A stretch of 42,696 bases of DNA from Desulfobacteraceae bacterium (GCA_014237465.1 JABZFM010000036.1:1-42696); one strand, 5' to 3'; counted from the first letter of the stretch, positions 33,087-42,696 are shown. The notes: generated by a model from the letters alone, not told the origin. Translations and numbers: made by a program.

Positions 33087-34733
33087 CTATTCCAACAAAT
33101 CCTTCAACTTCGTGTCAAAAATCTTTTCCTGTTCATCAAGTATTTCATTTAGAATTTCAATTGTTGTCATGGGATTCATGATGACACTTCTTAAAACAAC
33201 AACGGCGTCATCCGGGTTATTATTCTGCAGCAGGGTGGTTCGGGAAACAAAACTGTATCCGGCTTCACGCTGGATGCGCTGCAGTCTCCGGTTGACTTTA
33301 TTCAATTGTTGATTGATTTTCTGCCGCTCCGTATCATTCGCCACGGCCAGTTTTTTCCGAATTTTTGGCGGGCAGACCCGATAGGTCAGTATGTTGAGCA
33401 CAGGCGGTGTGATCAGTTCAAAGAGATCTCGTCTTTTTATTTCTTTGGCAAATGCGGCCGCTGTTTCAATTCCGTGATCAATCAAAAGGGCATAGCCTTT
33501 TCTCCCCATTATCTTTAAAGCACTGTCAAGGATCAGGGAGTTGGCTTCCCGGGAGCCGGAAAGTGTTTTAATCCCCAAATCCACTGATCCCATTCGATTG
33601 ACATAATTGGCATGGTAGGCAATCACATCAAGGGTGTGAGGCTTTTTCAGATAGAGCATGCCGCAGCTCATGGGCATGTAAAACTGTTTGTGGCCGTCCA
33701 TAGTGACGGAATCAGCCAGCTGAATCCCTTTTATCAGGTGTTTATATTTTTTTGAAAACAGGGTGGGACCTCCCCAGGCCGCATCCACATGAAAGTGCGC
33801 GTTATTTTCGGCGCAGATCTTTGCCAGTTTTTCTAAAGGATCCACAGAACCGGTTTCTGTTGCCCCGGCGATCCCGACAATTGCCAGGATGCACGTTTTC
33901 AGGTTTTCCTTTTTCAGCCGGGTAATGGTTCTTTTAAGACAGGAGAGATCGACCCGGTTTTTTTTGTCCGTATCCAGTGCAATGATATTCTGATTCCCAA
34001 TACCCAGAACCCCGCCTGCTTTTCTGAGGGAATAGTGTCCTCTGCGGGAGACAAGAATGACACAGCGGTCCACATCATATGCCCGGTAGGCGGCGGCAAT
34101 CCCTTCGGATTCAATGCCGTTAAAGCCTTTTTTCGGCGGGAATTTCGCGTTTCTGGCAGCCCACATGGCTGTCAGGTTGGCGGTGGTGCCGCCTTCAACA
34201 AAAACTCCGAGAGTGGTGTCGGTATTCTGAACATGCTTCTGATAAAATGATTCTTTTTTATCGTAAATCATTCGGTGGATTTTGGCGACAACCTGCTTTT
34301 CAACAACAGATACGACCTTGGAAGTCTCGAGTTTTACGACATTCTGGTTTAAAGCGGCAACAATCGTTTTTAAATGCACCATGAAAAACGGGATCGCTGA
34401 TGTCATGTGACCCACAAAATAGGGCGATGCCACATTGACCGCATAAGGCGCGATTTCCTTGATCAGACAGGTGATGACATCCGCAAGCTTTTTTTCCGGA
34501 TTGTCACAGATAATGGTGTCAGTGAAATTTTTTGAAAGCTCTTTTAAGCTGACTGCTTCCGTAATCCCCACGTGCGTTTTTAAAAAATCATTAAGGCCGT
34601 AAAGGATGGGATCCATGTATTTAATCAGGGTGGCCCGGGAGGCCTGGCCTTCCGGCCGAATAAAAACCCTGAAAAGGCTTTCCCAGTCAGCGACCAGCTC
34701 GGGCTGGCTTTTTGAATCTTTATCTTTTTTCAT
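33087..34733 (-). CDS. PLP-dependent group II decarboxylase, PanP-like
   Basis: The 548-residue protein has the fold-type I decarboxylase signature: HFHVDAAWGGPTLFSKKY, then the PLP-lysine site ADSVTMDGHKQFYMPMSCG, and FVEGGTTANLTAMWAARN near the phosphate site. The long N-terminal domain and the wording after the lysine resemble the PanP aspartate 1-decarboxylase subgroup, which makes beta-alanine for CoA synthesis; other amino acids are possible. It is monocistronic on the minus strand; its stop codon touches a 7-bp repeat array. Substrate is not certain. Confidence 0.88.
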   Translation of the reverse strand: MKKDKDSKSQPELVADWESLFRVFIRPEGQASRATLIKYMDPILYGLNDFLKTHVGITEAVSLKELSKNFTDTIICDNPEKKLADVITCLIKEIAPYAVNVASPYFVGHMTSAIPFFMVHLKTIVAALNQNVVKLETSKVVSVVEKQVVAKIHRMIYDKKESFYQKHVQNTDTTLGVFVEGGTTANLTAMWAARNAKFPPKKGFNGIESEGIAAAYRAYDVDRCVILVSRRGHYSLRKAGGVLGIGNQNIIALDTDKKNRVDLSCLKRTITRLKKENLKTCILAIVGIAGATETGSVDPLEKLAKICAENNAHFHVDAAWGGPTLFSKKYKHLIKGIQLADSVTMDGHKQFYMPMSCGMLYLKKPHTLDVIAYHANYVNRMGSVDLGIKTLSGSREANSLILDSALKIMGRKGYALLIDHGIETAAAFAKEIKRRDLFELITPPVLNILTYRVCPPKIRKKLAVANDTERQKINQQLNKVNRRLQRIQREAGYSFVSRTTLLQNNNPDDAVVVLRSVIMNPMTTIEILNEILDEQEKIFDTKLKDLLE

Positions 34734-35082
34734 TTTTTTAAGTATACTGGATCACGTTTTTTTTGTCGGCGAGTTGACCCTTTACAAATTCATTCATATT
34801 TTCTACTTTATAACAGGCTGTTTGACCATCATAAAGTAAAAAAGTCAATCAATTCCTGTGCGTTGATCGTAAACGGATTTACGGTGTTGCGTCAATCATA
34901 TTAATTTATTGAGCCGTACAGCATAGATGAGTCATCTCTCCGGGACTCAGTTTTTTATAACATCCCAAATCTGGAGAATAGAAAAAGGCTGGGTTTCTTA
35001 CCCGGCAATCGGCATGTTCCATTTGTCGGGATTGGAATCCCGACCTACTATTAATTTCAGTCCTGACAGGTATTTGTAAGTA
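34734..35082. other. Intergenic region with two hairpins
   Basis: GCTGGGT and ACCCGGC pair at 34988-35006, and GTCGGGATT-GG-AATCCCGAC is a perfect inverted repeat at 35025-35044, just upstream of mutY. The latter resembles a dispersed intergenic repeat. No gene is seen. Confidence 0.5.
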
Positions 35083-36171
35083 TTGAAGAATAAAAAAATA
35101 GAAAACGTCGGACAAATCAGAAGCGCGCTGACGCACTGGTACCAGAAAAACCGCAGAAAACTTCCCTGGCGTGCATCAATAAATCCGTATTATATCTGGG
35201 TATCTGAAATCATGCTTCAGCAGACCCAGGTTAATACGGTGATCCCGTATTTTCAGCGGTTTTGCGGGAAATTTCCGGATATACAGACTTTGGCGGCATC
35301 AGATCTTCAGGATGTGCTCAAGCTGTGGGAGGGCCTGGGGTACTACGCCCGGGCCAGAAATTTTCACAAGGCGGCAAAAGCGGTTGTGGACGAACATAGG
35401 GGCAATGTTCCGGATGACCGGGCGTCTTTTCTGGTGCTTCCCGGTGTGGGGGATTATATTGCGGCCGCGGTTTTAAGCATCGCGTTCAACAAGCCCCTGG
35501 CGGTGGTGGACGGAAACGTGAAACGGGTTTTTGCCAGACTTTTTGAGATGGATGCCCCGGTCAATCAGTCATCATCGTATAAGCTGTTTAAAGCAACAGC
35601 CAGCGATCTGCTCGACGTTGATGATCCGGGCACGTTCAACCAGGCGGTTATGGAACTCGGCGCTTTGATCTGCAAACCGGCAAAACCGGATTGCGGTATC
35701 TGCCCGTTGTCGAAATGGTGCCTGACGCTTAAGAATCAGCGTGTTGACGTATTCCCGAAAAAAAATAAAAAAGCGCCGGTTCCCCATCATCTCATGGCCG
35801 TGGGGGTAATTTTTAAAGGGGATAAGGTTTTAATTGTCCGGCGGCCGGAAGACAAAATGCTCGGCGGGTTGTGGGAATTTCCCGGCGGCCGGGTGCTGGC
35901 AAAAGAAAGTGCCGAATCTGCCTGTACGCGCATTATCGCGGAAAAAGTAAATTTAAAAGTGGCGATTGAATCAAAACTGACACGAATCCGGCACGCCTAT
36001 ACCCATTTTAAAATCACGGCAGACATTTTTATCTGCACCAGTGTATCGGGCCGGGTGAAACGAAACGGGCCTACGGATCATCAATGGGTGTCTTTAAACA
36101 AACTGGAGCAATATCCGTTTCCGAAGTCAAACCATAAATTTATTTCAAAACTGATGAAAGACCGAATGTAA
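35083..36171 (+). CDS. mutY: A/G-specific adenine glycosylase MutY
   Basis: The 362-residue protein has WYQKNRRKLPWRASINPYYI, the catalytic-Glu region VSEIMLQQTQV, HhH-GPD LPGVGDYIAAAVLSIAF, catalytic Asp in VVDGNVKRVFARL, and the 4Fe-4S ligands of CKPAKPDCGICPLSKWC (C-x6-C-x2-C-x5-C). The C-terminal Nudix-like domain (GLWEFPGGRVL) recognises 8-oxoG. It removes A opposite 8-oxoG. The start is a TTG at 35083, since no in-frame ATG precedes the conserved helix. The AddB-like gene follows 4 bp later. Confidence 0.95.
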   Translation: MKNKKIENVGQIRSALTHWYQKNRRKLPWRASINPYYIWVSEIMLQQTQVNTVIPYFQRFCGKFPDIQTLAASDLQDVLKLWEGLGYYARARNFHKAAKAVVDEHRGNVPDDRASFLVLPGVGDYIAAAVLSIAFNKPLAVVDGNVKRVFARLFEMDAPVNQSSSYKLFKATASDLLDVDDPGTFNQAVMELGALICKPAKPDCGICPLSKWCLTLKNQRVDVFPKKNKKAPVPHHLMAVGVIFKGDKVLIVRRPEDKMLGGLWEFPGGRVLAKESAESACTRIIAEKVNLKVAIESKLTRIRHAYTHFKITADIFICTSVSGRVKRNGPTDHQWVSLNKLEQYPFPKSNHKFISKLMKDRM

Positions 36172-36175
36172 AGAC

Positions 36176-38890
36176 ATGGCAGAAATGAATTCGCTATCTG
36201 AAGTAAAAGCCCGGAAACTCTTAGAAGACAAGGCCGTGATGGTCACGGTTAACCGCCGCCTGGCCCGATATCTGACCAACCGTTTTAATCAGCAGCAGGT
36301 TGATGCGGGCCGCGCGGTGTGGGAAACACCGGATATTTTACCTTATACCCCATGGCTTGGGCGCGTCTATGATAACGCGCGTTATTTACCTGACAAAGAA
36401 ATGCCCGGTAACCTGAAAATACTACTGTCCCCGGCACAGGAACGCTTTGTCTGGGAACAGGTGATTAATGCTTCGGAATCAGCAAATGCCTTGCTCCGGA
36501 TTCCGGAAACCGCGAAAGCCGTCGCCCAGGCGTGGGAGATGTGTAAAGAGTGGCATCTGTCCTATCATGAACTGTCCCAGGCGCCGCCGGACGATACCAT
36601 GGCGTTTATAGGATGGGCAGATGGTTTTAAACAGCAGTGCCGCGATAACAACTGGCAGGATAATGCCGGGCTGGCAGATGCCGTCATGCAATTATTGAAG
36701 TCCGGAAGCATACCCATCCCCCGGCAGGTTATCCTGGCCGGTTTTGATGAATTGTCCCCTCAGCAGATTTCTTTAATTAAGGCGCTGGAAGATCGAGGAA
36801 GTCAGGTTTTTCTCTTGGCCGAACCCGAGGCTCCGTCTCTGGTTCAACGATGCGAATTGGCCGACATCCAGGCGGAAATAACAGCTGCCGCTCAATGGGC
36901 AAAGGATCGTCTGGAGGAAAATCCGTTAAGCAGGATCGGCATTATTGTCCAGGACGTGAACGCCCTTCGGCCGTCTTTGGTCCGTATTTTTGATGATGTG
37001 TTTCACCCGTCCATGGTCCTTTCCCCGAAAAGTGGTAAAAGCCGGGCTTATAATATTTCCTTAGGCCGGTCTTTGGCGGATTACCCGGTAATCAGCGCAG
37101 CCCTCATGATATTAGATTTTGCCTGCCGGCCTCTTTTTGTGGATGAATACAGCTTGCTGCTGCGTTCTCCTTTTCTGGGGGGTGCAGACACAGAAACTTC
37201 CAAACGAGCGATCTTAGATGCCCGCATCCGGGAAAACGGGGAAATGGAACTCCCGGTTTCCGCCATGATTTATTTTTCAAAAGCGCATAAAGGAAAGGAC
37301 CGGCATCCGGGGGTTTTCTGTCCGAAATTGAACAAACAGCTGATTAATTTTAAACGCGAAATTGAAAAATTGCCGAAAAAACAGCCGCCATCCGGCTGGG
37401 TTCGGGATTTTTCCAGACTCCTCAAAGTTATGGGATGGCCGGAAGGGAGGTCGTTAACCAGTGAGGAATTCCAGACCGTCAACGCCTGTCATGAGGTTCT
37501 TCAGGAGTTTTCTTCTTTTGATACGATCTGCAGCGATTTAGATTTTCACTCTGCCATCAGTCTATTAAGTCAGAACATCAAGGCAAAAACATTTCAGCCG
37601 GAAACAGACGATGTGCCGGTGCAGATCATGGGAATGCTGGAAGCGGTGGGCGAACGCTTTGATCATCTGTGGGTCATGGGGCTGGATGCGGAAAGTTGGC
37701 CGCCTGCGCCGATGCCAAGTCCGTTTCTGCCAATCGGAATCCAGAAAAAGTACAACGTTTCCCATGCTTCTCCGGAACGGGAACTGGCATACACCCGTCA
37801 GATCACCCGGCGTTTGCTCGCTTCCGCAGACCAGGTAATGGTATCGTCACCGTTAAAAGACGGTGATACGGCCTTGTTTCCCAGCCCGCTCATCTCCCAT
37901 CTTAAAAAGATCGCAATTAATGCCGCCCCTGAAAACTGGTGGGTGCAGATGTTAAACAATGCTGATTTTGAACAAATCACAGACCAGTTTGGTCCGGCAG
38001 CAGATGCCAAATCTCGTATCAGCGGCGGAACCGGGCTGTTAAAAGCCCAGGCTGCGTGTCCGTTCAGCGCGTTTGTTGCTTACCGGCTTCAGGCAAAAAA
38101 CCTTGAAAAGCCGGAATCCGGATTAAATGCCCGTGATCGGGGGAGTCTGGTCCACAATGCGTTGGAACTTTTCTGGGAGGATGTTAAAAATCTGGATGCA
38201 TTGAAAAAGCTGTCGGATGAGCAGCTTGCCAAAGCCGTCGGCAGCGCTGTGGACCGGGCCGTGTCTGCCATGGCAAACAAACATCCCCGTACGTTTACAG
38301 ACCGGTTTGCGGAGCTGGAAAAAGAGCGGTTGATTTCTCTGGTGCTGGAATTTTTATTGATTGATTCACAGCGCACATCGTTTACCGTGGTTGGCCGGGA
38401 GGAAAAACTGGTATGTACCATCGCGGACATTGAACTTAAAACCTATGCCGACCGGATCGACCGCCTGGATGACGGACGGTTGGTGATTGTTGATTATAAA
38501 ACCGGCGAGCCGAAAGTTTCCGACTGGTTTACACAACGCATCGCCGAACCCCAATTGCCGCTTTACAGCTTTGCGGTTGAAAAAGAAGTGGCCGGCGTTG
38601 TGGCCGGTGTGGTTTTTGGGCAAGTCAAAAAAGGAAGCATTAAATATCTCGGGGTGGTTTCAGATGAGCAGATCGTTCCCGGTGCCAAAGGACCGGAAGC
38701 AAAGCGAAGCGTGATGGAAAATTTTTCATCCCTTGGTGAAGTTATTGCTCTCTGGAAAGGCAAAATCGAATTTTTAGCTGATGAAGTCCGGCAGGGACTT
38801 GCGACCGTGGCACCGGTTTCAATTCATAAAAGCTGTCAGTATTGTGATTTTGGGCCCATGTGTCGAATCGGCGAGATTGATTTCCTTTAA
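36176..38890 (+). CDS. AddB-like PD-(D/E)XK nuclease/inactive helicase, probable DNA repair
   Basis: The 904-residue protein starts VMVTVNRRLARYLTNRF, has FDHLWVMGLDAESWPPAPMP in the helicase-like part and ends with a nuclease domain (GSLVHNALELFWEDV, RLVIVDYKTGEPKVSDW) plus Cys residues CQYCDFGPMC that would complete a Fe-S clamp. There is no Walker A. This matches the 'probable DNA repair protein' family always found beside a UvrD-type AddA-like helicase, which is next here. Together they should process double-strand breaks like AddAB. Confidence 0.88.
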   Translation: MAEMNSLSEVKARKLLEDKAVMVTVNRRLARYLTNRFNQQQVDAGRAVWETPDILPYTPWLGRVYDNARYLPDKEMPGNLKILLSPAQERFVWEQVINASESANALLRIPETAKAVAQAWEMCKEWHLSYHELSQAPPDDTMAFIGWADGFKQQCRDNNWQDNAGLADAVMQLLKSGSIPIPRQVILAGFDELSPQQISLIKALEDRGSQVFLLAEPEAPSLVQRCELADIQAEITAAAQWAKDRLEENPLSRIGIIVQDVNALRPSLVRIFDDVFHPSMVLSPKSGKSRAYNISLGRSLADYPVISAALMILDFACRPLFVDEYSLLLRSPFLGGADTETSKRAILDARIRENGEMELPVSAMIYFSKAHKGKDRHPGVFCPKLNKQLINFKREIEKLPKKQPPSGWVRDFSRLLKVMGWPEGRSLTSEEFQTVNACHEVLQEFSSFDTICSDLDFHSAISLLSQNIKAKTFQPETDDVPVQIMGMLEAVGERFDHLWVMGLDAESWPPAPMPSPFLPIGIQKKYNVSHASPERELAYTRQITRRLLASADQVMVSSPLKDGDTALFPSPLISHLKKIAINAAPENWWVQMLNNADFEQITDQFGPAADAKSRISGGTGLLKAQAACPFSAFVAYRLQAKNLEKPESGLNARDRGSLVHNALELFWEDVKNLDALKKLSDEQLAKAVGSAVDRAVSAMANKHPRTFTDRFAELEKERLISLVLEFLLIDSQRTSFTVVGREEKLVCTIADIELKTYADRIDRLDDGRLVIVDYKTGEPKVSDWFTQRIAEPQLPLYSFAVEKEVAGVVAGVVFGQVKKGSIKYLGVVSDEQIVPGAKGPEAKRSVMENFSSLGEVIALWKGKIEFLADEVRQGLATVAPVSIHKSCQYCDFGPMCRIGEIDFL

Positions 38891-39108
38891 AAAATCATAA
38901 CCGATAAGAGATGATGGTCATGTAAAAAAAATATTTTTCACCACAGAGCGCACAGAGAAAAGGCCTTATTTTAAATTGATTATCTCTGTGGTTAACTTTA
39001 TTTTTTATGAAGCCATCAAGAGATATTCGGCTTCGATGTTGAATGTTCAATGTTTCGTTTTTAATCATTTTTTCCGGTTTGTTCGAATTTAACTGTAAAA
39101 TTACAACT
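38891..39108. other. Intergenic region with a CCACAGAG...CTCTGTGG repeat
   Basis: CACCACAGAG (38940 region) and CTCTGTGG (38986 region) form an inverted repeat with about 40 bp between them. A related but degenerate pair (CCTCAGAGG, CTCTGTGACC) is near 28592-28635. Otherwise nothing is recognised; the promoter of the helicase gene could lie here. Confidence 0.45.
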
Positions 39109-42100
39109 ATGGATAATAATAAAAAGCCCATTGCCGACGCAAAAGAACGTCAAGCTGCCCTCGATCCTTCCCGCTCATTCATCGTTCAGGCCCCGGCCGG
39201 ATCAGGCAAGACCGAACTGCTGATCCAGCGGTACTTAAAACTGCTGGGAACCGTTTCCGTACCGGAAGAAATTATCGCCATCACATTCACCCGAAAGGCG
39301 GCCGCGGAAATGCGCAACCGGGTGCTGGAAGCTTTAGAGCGGGGAAAAAACAGTACACCTCCTGCAGAAGCCCACGCCCAAAAAACCTGGGAGCTTTCCC
39401 AAAACGCGCTTTTGCAGGATAACCGTTTCGGCTGGCAGATTGCCCAAAACCCATCGCGTTTAAAAATCCAGACCATTGATTCCCTGTGCGCGGGCCTGAC
39501 CCGGCAGATGCCGTTTTTGTCCAAATTCGGGGCACAGCCGGAAATTACCGACCGCCCGGACGCCCTGTACCGGGAGGCCGCCCGAAATACGGTGGCAGGC
39601 CTTGAGGCTGGCACCCGATGGAGCCCGGCCATTGAAGCTTTGGTCCGGCATCTGGACAATCATTTGGCAAGAATTGAAGCCCTGGTGGCGGGTATGCTTT
39701 CCAAAAGGGACCAGTGGCTGCGGCACATGGTGCAGACGGAAGATGCCGGTCTTCAGCGCAAGGTGCTGGAGCAGGCCCTGATTGATGTGATTGAAGACGC
39801 TTTAAAAGATGCAAAAGACAAATTTCCCGGCCCGGGTCTGGAAATTCTGCTGAGTTCCGCCCGGCTTGCGGCAAAAAACCTGAAAAAAGACGGTGCCGAT
39901 TCTCTAATCTGTGTGTGGGAAGACTTAACCGATCTGCCGGGCACTACTCCCTCAGATGTAGAAAAATGGCTGGGTCTTGCAGAACTGCTGCTCACGGGAA
40001 AAGGCGAATGGCGTAAAACCGTGACCAAAAAAACCGGGTTTCCCGCACCATCGAGTGCAAAAAACAACAGTGCCTTAAAGCAGGAACTGCAGGAGGCCAA
40101 GGACACTTTTTTGGATTACCTGCAGGCACTTGAAGGCGAAGACCGGGCAGCTGACGCATTAAACCGGGTGCGGATGCTGCCGGATCCGGCGTATACGGAT
40201 GACCAGTGGCACATCATGCAGGCTCTGTTCGAAATCCTGAAAGTTGCCGTGGGCCACCTGAAGGTAGTGTTTCAGGCCGCCGGTGCAGTGGATTTTGCGG
40301 AAATTGGGCTTCGGGCGTCAATAGCGCTCGGTGATCCGGAAAATCCCACCGACCTATCATTGGCTTTAGATTACCGGATCAGCCATATATTGATGGATGA
40401 ATTCCAGGACACCAGTTTTACCCAGTATGAACTCATCGAGCGCCTGACCGGGGGCTGGATGCCCGGCGACGGGCGCACGTTTTTTGCTGTGGGTGATCCC
40501 ATGCAGTCCATCTACGCGTTTCGCGAGGCGGAAGTGGGTTTGTTTTTAAATGCCTGGGAAAACGGATTGACCCAGGTGGAACTCACGCCGCTGACGCTGT
40601 CGGTGAATTTTAGGTCCCAGCAGGGGATCATCGACTGGGTCAACGACAGCTTCCCCAAAATTATGCCCGGCACAGTAGATATAACAACCGGCCGGGTTTC
40701 TTACTCGCCGTCTTCGGCATTTCACCCGCTGCTTGACGGCCAGGCCGTGACAGTCCATCCGTTTTTGCCCGCAGACCGGGAGAAAGAGGCGGGTTCGGTG
40801 GTGAAGTGTGTACAAAAGGCAAAAAAAGAAAATCCAAATGGTACCATTGCCATCCTGGTGCGGGGGCGGTCCCATCTGGTAAATATCGTGACTGCCTTGA
40901 AAGCAGAAAATATAAAATTTCAGGCCGTGGAAATTGATTCGTTGCAAAACCGGCCAGTGATAACTGATTTGATATCTCTTTCCCGTGCCCTTTCGCATGT
41001 GGCGGACCGGATTGCCTGGCTCTCTGTTTTGCGGGCCCCGTGGTGCGGCATGACGTTAAATGATCTGTATGCGTTGGTGGACGGCGCACCCCGTCAAACC
41101 GTTATAGAGCTGATGCAATCGCCGGATCGTCTGACTCATTTGACTCCGGACGGTCAGAAACGGCTGCAGCGTATCCGTGAAATTTTAATCCCGGCAGTGG
41201 AACACCGGAATCAAAAACCTTTCAGACGTCTGGTTCAAGGCGTCTGGATCTTATTGGGCGGGCCGGCCTGTGTGTTTGAAGCATCCGAATTTGAAGATGC
41301 GGGGGTATTTTTTGATTTGCTGGAACAGCACGCGGGAAATGATGTATTGAGTGATATCTCCGCATTGGAAGATGCGGCCGCCGTTCTGTTTGCCCGGCCG
41401 GATTTAGAAGCAGATGACACGCTACAGATCATGACTATCCACAAGGCCAAAGGGCTGGAGTTTGACACCGTGATCCTGCCCGGCCTGGAACGCCGGCCCC
41501 CGGCTTCTTCGACCCAGCTTCTGCTATGGCTGGAACGGGCCGCAGACCATAAAAAAGATCTGCTGCTCGCCCCCATCAGTGAAACCGGTTCGGACAAAAA
41601 TAAAATTTATAAGTATATCCAGACGATCCATGATGAAAAGCGCAGCTATGAAGATGCTCGTTTGCTGTACGTGGCCGCCACCCGGGCAAAAAAATACTTA
41701 CACCTGATGGGCGGGGTGAACATTTCGTCTAAGGAAAACGAAGTGAAAAAACCGGCGCCAAAAACCCTGCTCAACTCCTTGTGGCCGGCAGTGGATGAGA
41801 TTTATTACAAGATGAACCAGGTGATTATTAAGGATAAAAACCAGCATGACAAAAACCGGCCTGAACCTGAAATTAAAGATGATGAAGTCCCCGAACCAAT
41901 CGTTGTTCCGTATATTCGGCGCCTGACAGACACATGGCATTTGCCTGACCCACCGGCGGATGTGAAATGGACAGTCGGACCCGATCAACCGGCAGAAGCA
42001 AAAACCGTTGCCGAAGCGCCGGAGTTTGACTGGGCCGGTGAAACCGCCCGGCATGTGGGGATCGTGGCCCATGTCTGGCTGAGAGTTATAGCCGAGCAGG

Positions 42101-42555
42101 TTGCAAGTAAATGGGATGCCGAGCGAGTTCAGTCAATGGCCCCGATGTTTAAAGCAGACTTGGCCCGATCCGGGGTAGGGGCTGACCAAATCGATGCCGC
42201 TGCAAAACAGGTGGCAGATACCTTAATCAACGCAGTCACTGATGATAAGGGGCGCTGGATTTTGTCCGATCACCAGGAGAATACCTGTGAATACGCCCTG
42301 ACCGGGACCGTGGACGGACAAATCGTGAGCGTGAAGATTGACCGCACGTTTGTGGATGAAAACAATATCCGGTGGATCATTGATTACAAGACGGGCACGC
42401 ATACGGGCGGGTCTGTGGAGGCGTTTCTGGATCAAGAGAAATTAAGGTATCAGGATCAGCTGGAGATGTATAAACGGTTGATGGGGGCGAAAGAGGAGAG
42501 AGAGGTCCGTTTGGGGTTGTATTTTCCGAGATTAAAAGGGTGGCGTTCCTGGTAG
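39109..42555 (+). CDS. AddA-like UvrD-family helicase with C-terminal nuclease domain
   Basis: The 1148-residue protein has Walker A APAGSGKTELLIQRYL (about 28-43), the Walker B region ILMDEFQDTSFTQYELIE, motif V-like MTIHKAKGLEFDTVILPGL and motif VI VAATRAKKYLHL. The C-terminus carries the RecB-type nuclease motif RWIIDYKTGTHTGG and ends YFPRLKGWRSW. It is the helicase-nuclease partner of the AddB-like protein. The frame is open 22 codons upstream, but the ATG at 39109 begins the conserved MDNNKKPIADAKERQAAL. An IS630 end starts 2 bp after the stop, so the gene is complete. Confidence 0.92.
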   Translation: MDNNKKPIADAKERQAALDPSRSFIVQAPAGSGKTELLIQRYLKLLGTVSVPEEIIAITFTRKAAAEMRNRVLEALERGKNSTPPAEAHAQKTWELSQNALLQDNRFGWQIAQNPSRLKIQTIDSLCAGLTRQMPFLSKFGAQPEITDRPDALYREAARNTVAGLEAGTRWSPAIEALVRHLDNHLARIEALVAGMLSKRDQWLRHMVQTEDAGLQRKVLEQALIDVIEDALKDAKDKFPGPGLEILLSSARLAAKNLKKDGADSLICVWEDLTDLPGTTPSDVEKWLGLAELLLTGKGEWRKTVTKKTGFPAPSSAKNNSALKQELQEAKDTFLDYLQALEGEDRAADALNRVRMLPDPAYTDDQWHIMQALFEILKVAVGHLKVVFQAAGAVDFAEIGLRASIALGDPENPTDLSLALDYRISHILMDEFQDTSFTQYELIERLTGGWMPGDGRTFFAVGDPMQSIYAFREAEVGLFLNAWENGLTQVELTPLTLSVNFRSQQGIIDWVNDSFPKIMPGTVDITTGRVSYSPSSAFHPLLDGQAVTVHPFLPADREKEAGSVVKCVQKAKKENPNGTIAILVRGRSHLVNIVTALKAENIKFQAVEIDSLQNRPVITDLISLSRALSHVADRIAWLSVLRAPWCGMTLNDLYALVDGAPRQTVIELMQSPDRLTHLTPDGQKRLQRIREILIPAVEHRNQKPFRRLVQGVWILLGGPACVFEASEFEDAGVFFDLLEQHAGNDVLSDISALEDAAAVLFARPDLEADDTLQIMTIHKAKGLEFDTVILPGLERRPPASSTQLLLWLERAADHKKDLLLAPISETGSDKNKIYKYIQTIHDEKRSYEDARLLYVAATRAKKYLHLMGGVNISSKENEVKKPAPKTLLNSLWPAVDEIYYKMNQVIIKDKNQHDKNRPEPEIKDDEVPEPIVVPYIRRLTDTWHLPDPPADVKWTVGPDQPAEAKTVAEAPEFDWAGETARHVGIVAHVWLRVIAEQVASKWDAERVQSMAPMFKADLARSGVGADQIDAAAKQVADTLINAVTDDKGRWILSDHQENTCEYALTGTVDGQIVSVKIDRTFVDENNIRWIIDYKTGTHTGGSVEAFLDQEKLRYQDQLEMYKRLMGAKEEREVRLGLYFPRLKGWRSW

Positions 42556-42696
42556 TACAATGTAAAATTTAAACCTTCGCATTTAATTTGATCTGTGGTA
42601 TAGTCGTTCTCAAAAAAGGAGGACGACATGGTGCCACGATACAGAGTAACATTAACGAAAGAAGAGCGGGACGAATTGAACATTATTTCCACCAAA
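42556..42696 (+). mobile_element. Left end of an IS630-like element
   Basis: After a TA (42556-42557) directly following the helicase stop codon, CAATGTAAAATTT begins the left terminal repeat, partly matching the right end at 123-135. The transposase gene begins at 42628. The element runs past the window end. Confidence 0.7.
42628..42696 (+). CDS. IS630-family transposase, N-terminal fragment (3' end outside window)
   Basis: An ATG after AAAAGGAGGACGAC opens a frame encoding MVPRYRVTLTKEERDELNII and three further residues. RYRVTLTKEERDEL is the usual start of IS630-type transposases. Only 23 residues are visible. The orientation is the same as the fragment at 3-131, so a single repeated element at both contig edges is plausible. 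Confidence 0.78.
   Translation, partial: MVPRYRVTLTKEERDELNIISTK

Noticed and set aside
1-42696. Compound transposon formed by two IS630 copies carrying the whole window
   Set aside because: The cargo includes housekeeping genes (mutY, rdgB, khpA, gdhA), and IS630 elements are not known for moving 42 kb; a contig break is simpler.
1-42696. tRNA or rRNA genes
   Set aside because: No cloverleaf with T-loop GTTCRANNC and acceptor pairing, and no rRNA-like segments, were noticed in the intergenic regions.

Overview
Gene content suggests a strictly anaerobic, probably sulfate-reducing or related Desulfobacterota bacterium. The signs are two aldehyde:ferredoxin oxidoreductases (AORs), indolepyruvate:ferredoxin oxidoreductase, many 4Fe-4S proteins, a DUF6178-like protein and small dispersed intergenic repeats. 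This is inference from gene families; no database search was possible. Both window ends lie inside IS630-type elements in the same orientation: a transposase C-terminus at 3-131 and a transposase N-terminus at 42628-42696. The window may therefore be a contig that broke at repeated IS copies.

Layout. 1-2.2 kb: IS630 end, a MazF-type toxin-antitoxin pair, the KH-domain RNA-binding protein KhpA and a tiny Lys-rich protein. 2.2-17.2 kb: a divergent redox island around a TetR regulator (6019-6705). To its left, on the minus strand, are an SCP2-like protein, an iron alcohol dehydrogenase and AOR 1. To its right, on the plus strand, are a DUF169 protein, a Cys-rich ferredoxin-like protein, AOR 2, HypA, HypB, three QueG/reductive-dehalogenase-like Fe-S proteins and a second Cys-rich ferredoxin-like protein. 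Truncated DUF169 and SDR stubs lie between them. Two near-identical palindromes 52 bp apart in the divergent promoter region are strong candidate TetR operators. The island reads as an inducible alcohol/aldehyde/acid redox module with dedicated Fe-S electron carriers; its substrate is unknown.

17.4-24.6 kb: a minus-strand nitrogen/pyruvate block of glutamate dehydrogenase, a receiver-PEP/pyruvate-binding hybrid protein, a GltB-like glutamate synthase and a GAF-ANTAR antiterminator. The glutamate synthase leader has two hexaloop hairpins (loops AAUGGU and AAAGGC). The second overlaps an intrinsic terminator, which is the classic ANTAR RNA target, and the ANTAR gene lies directly upstream.

24.6-30 kb (minus strand): a DUF6178-like protein, an AmpG-like permease, a nitroreductase preceded by a 70-nt (CTT)n microsatellite, RdgB and a small coiled-coil protein. 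30.3-32.8 kb: iorAB with a terminator. 33.1-34.7 kb: a PLP decarboxylase (minus). 35.1-42.6 kb: mutY followed by an AddB-like nuclease and an AddA-like helicase-nuclease, with IS630 inserted 2 bp past the last stop. Several families of small intergenic repeats occur, including a 7-bp family that abuts or supplies stop codons of three minus-strand genes.
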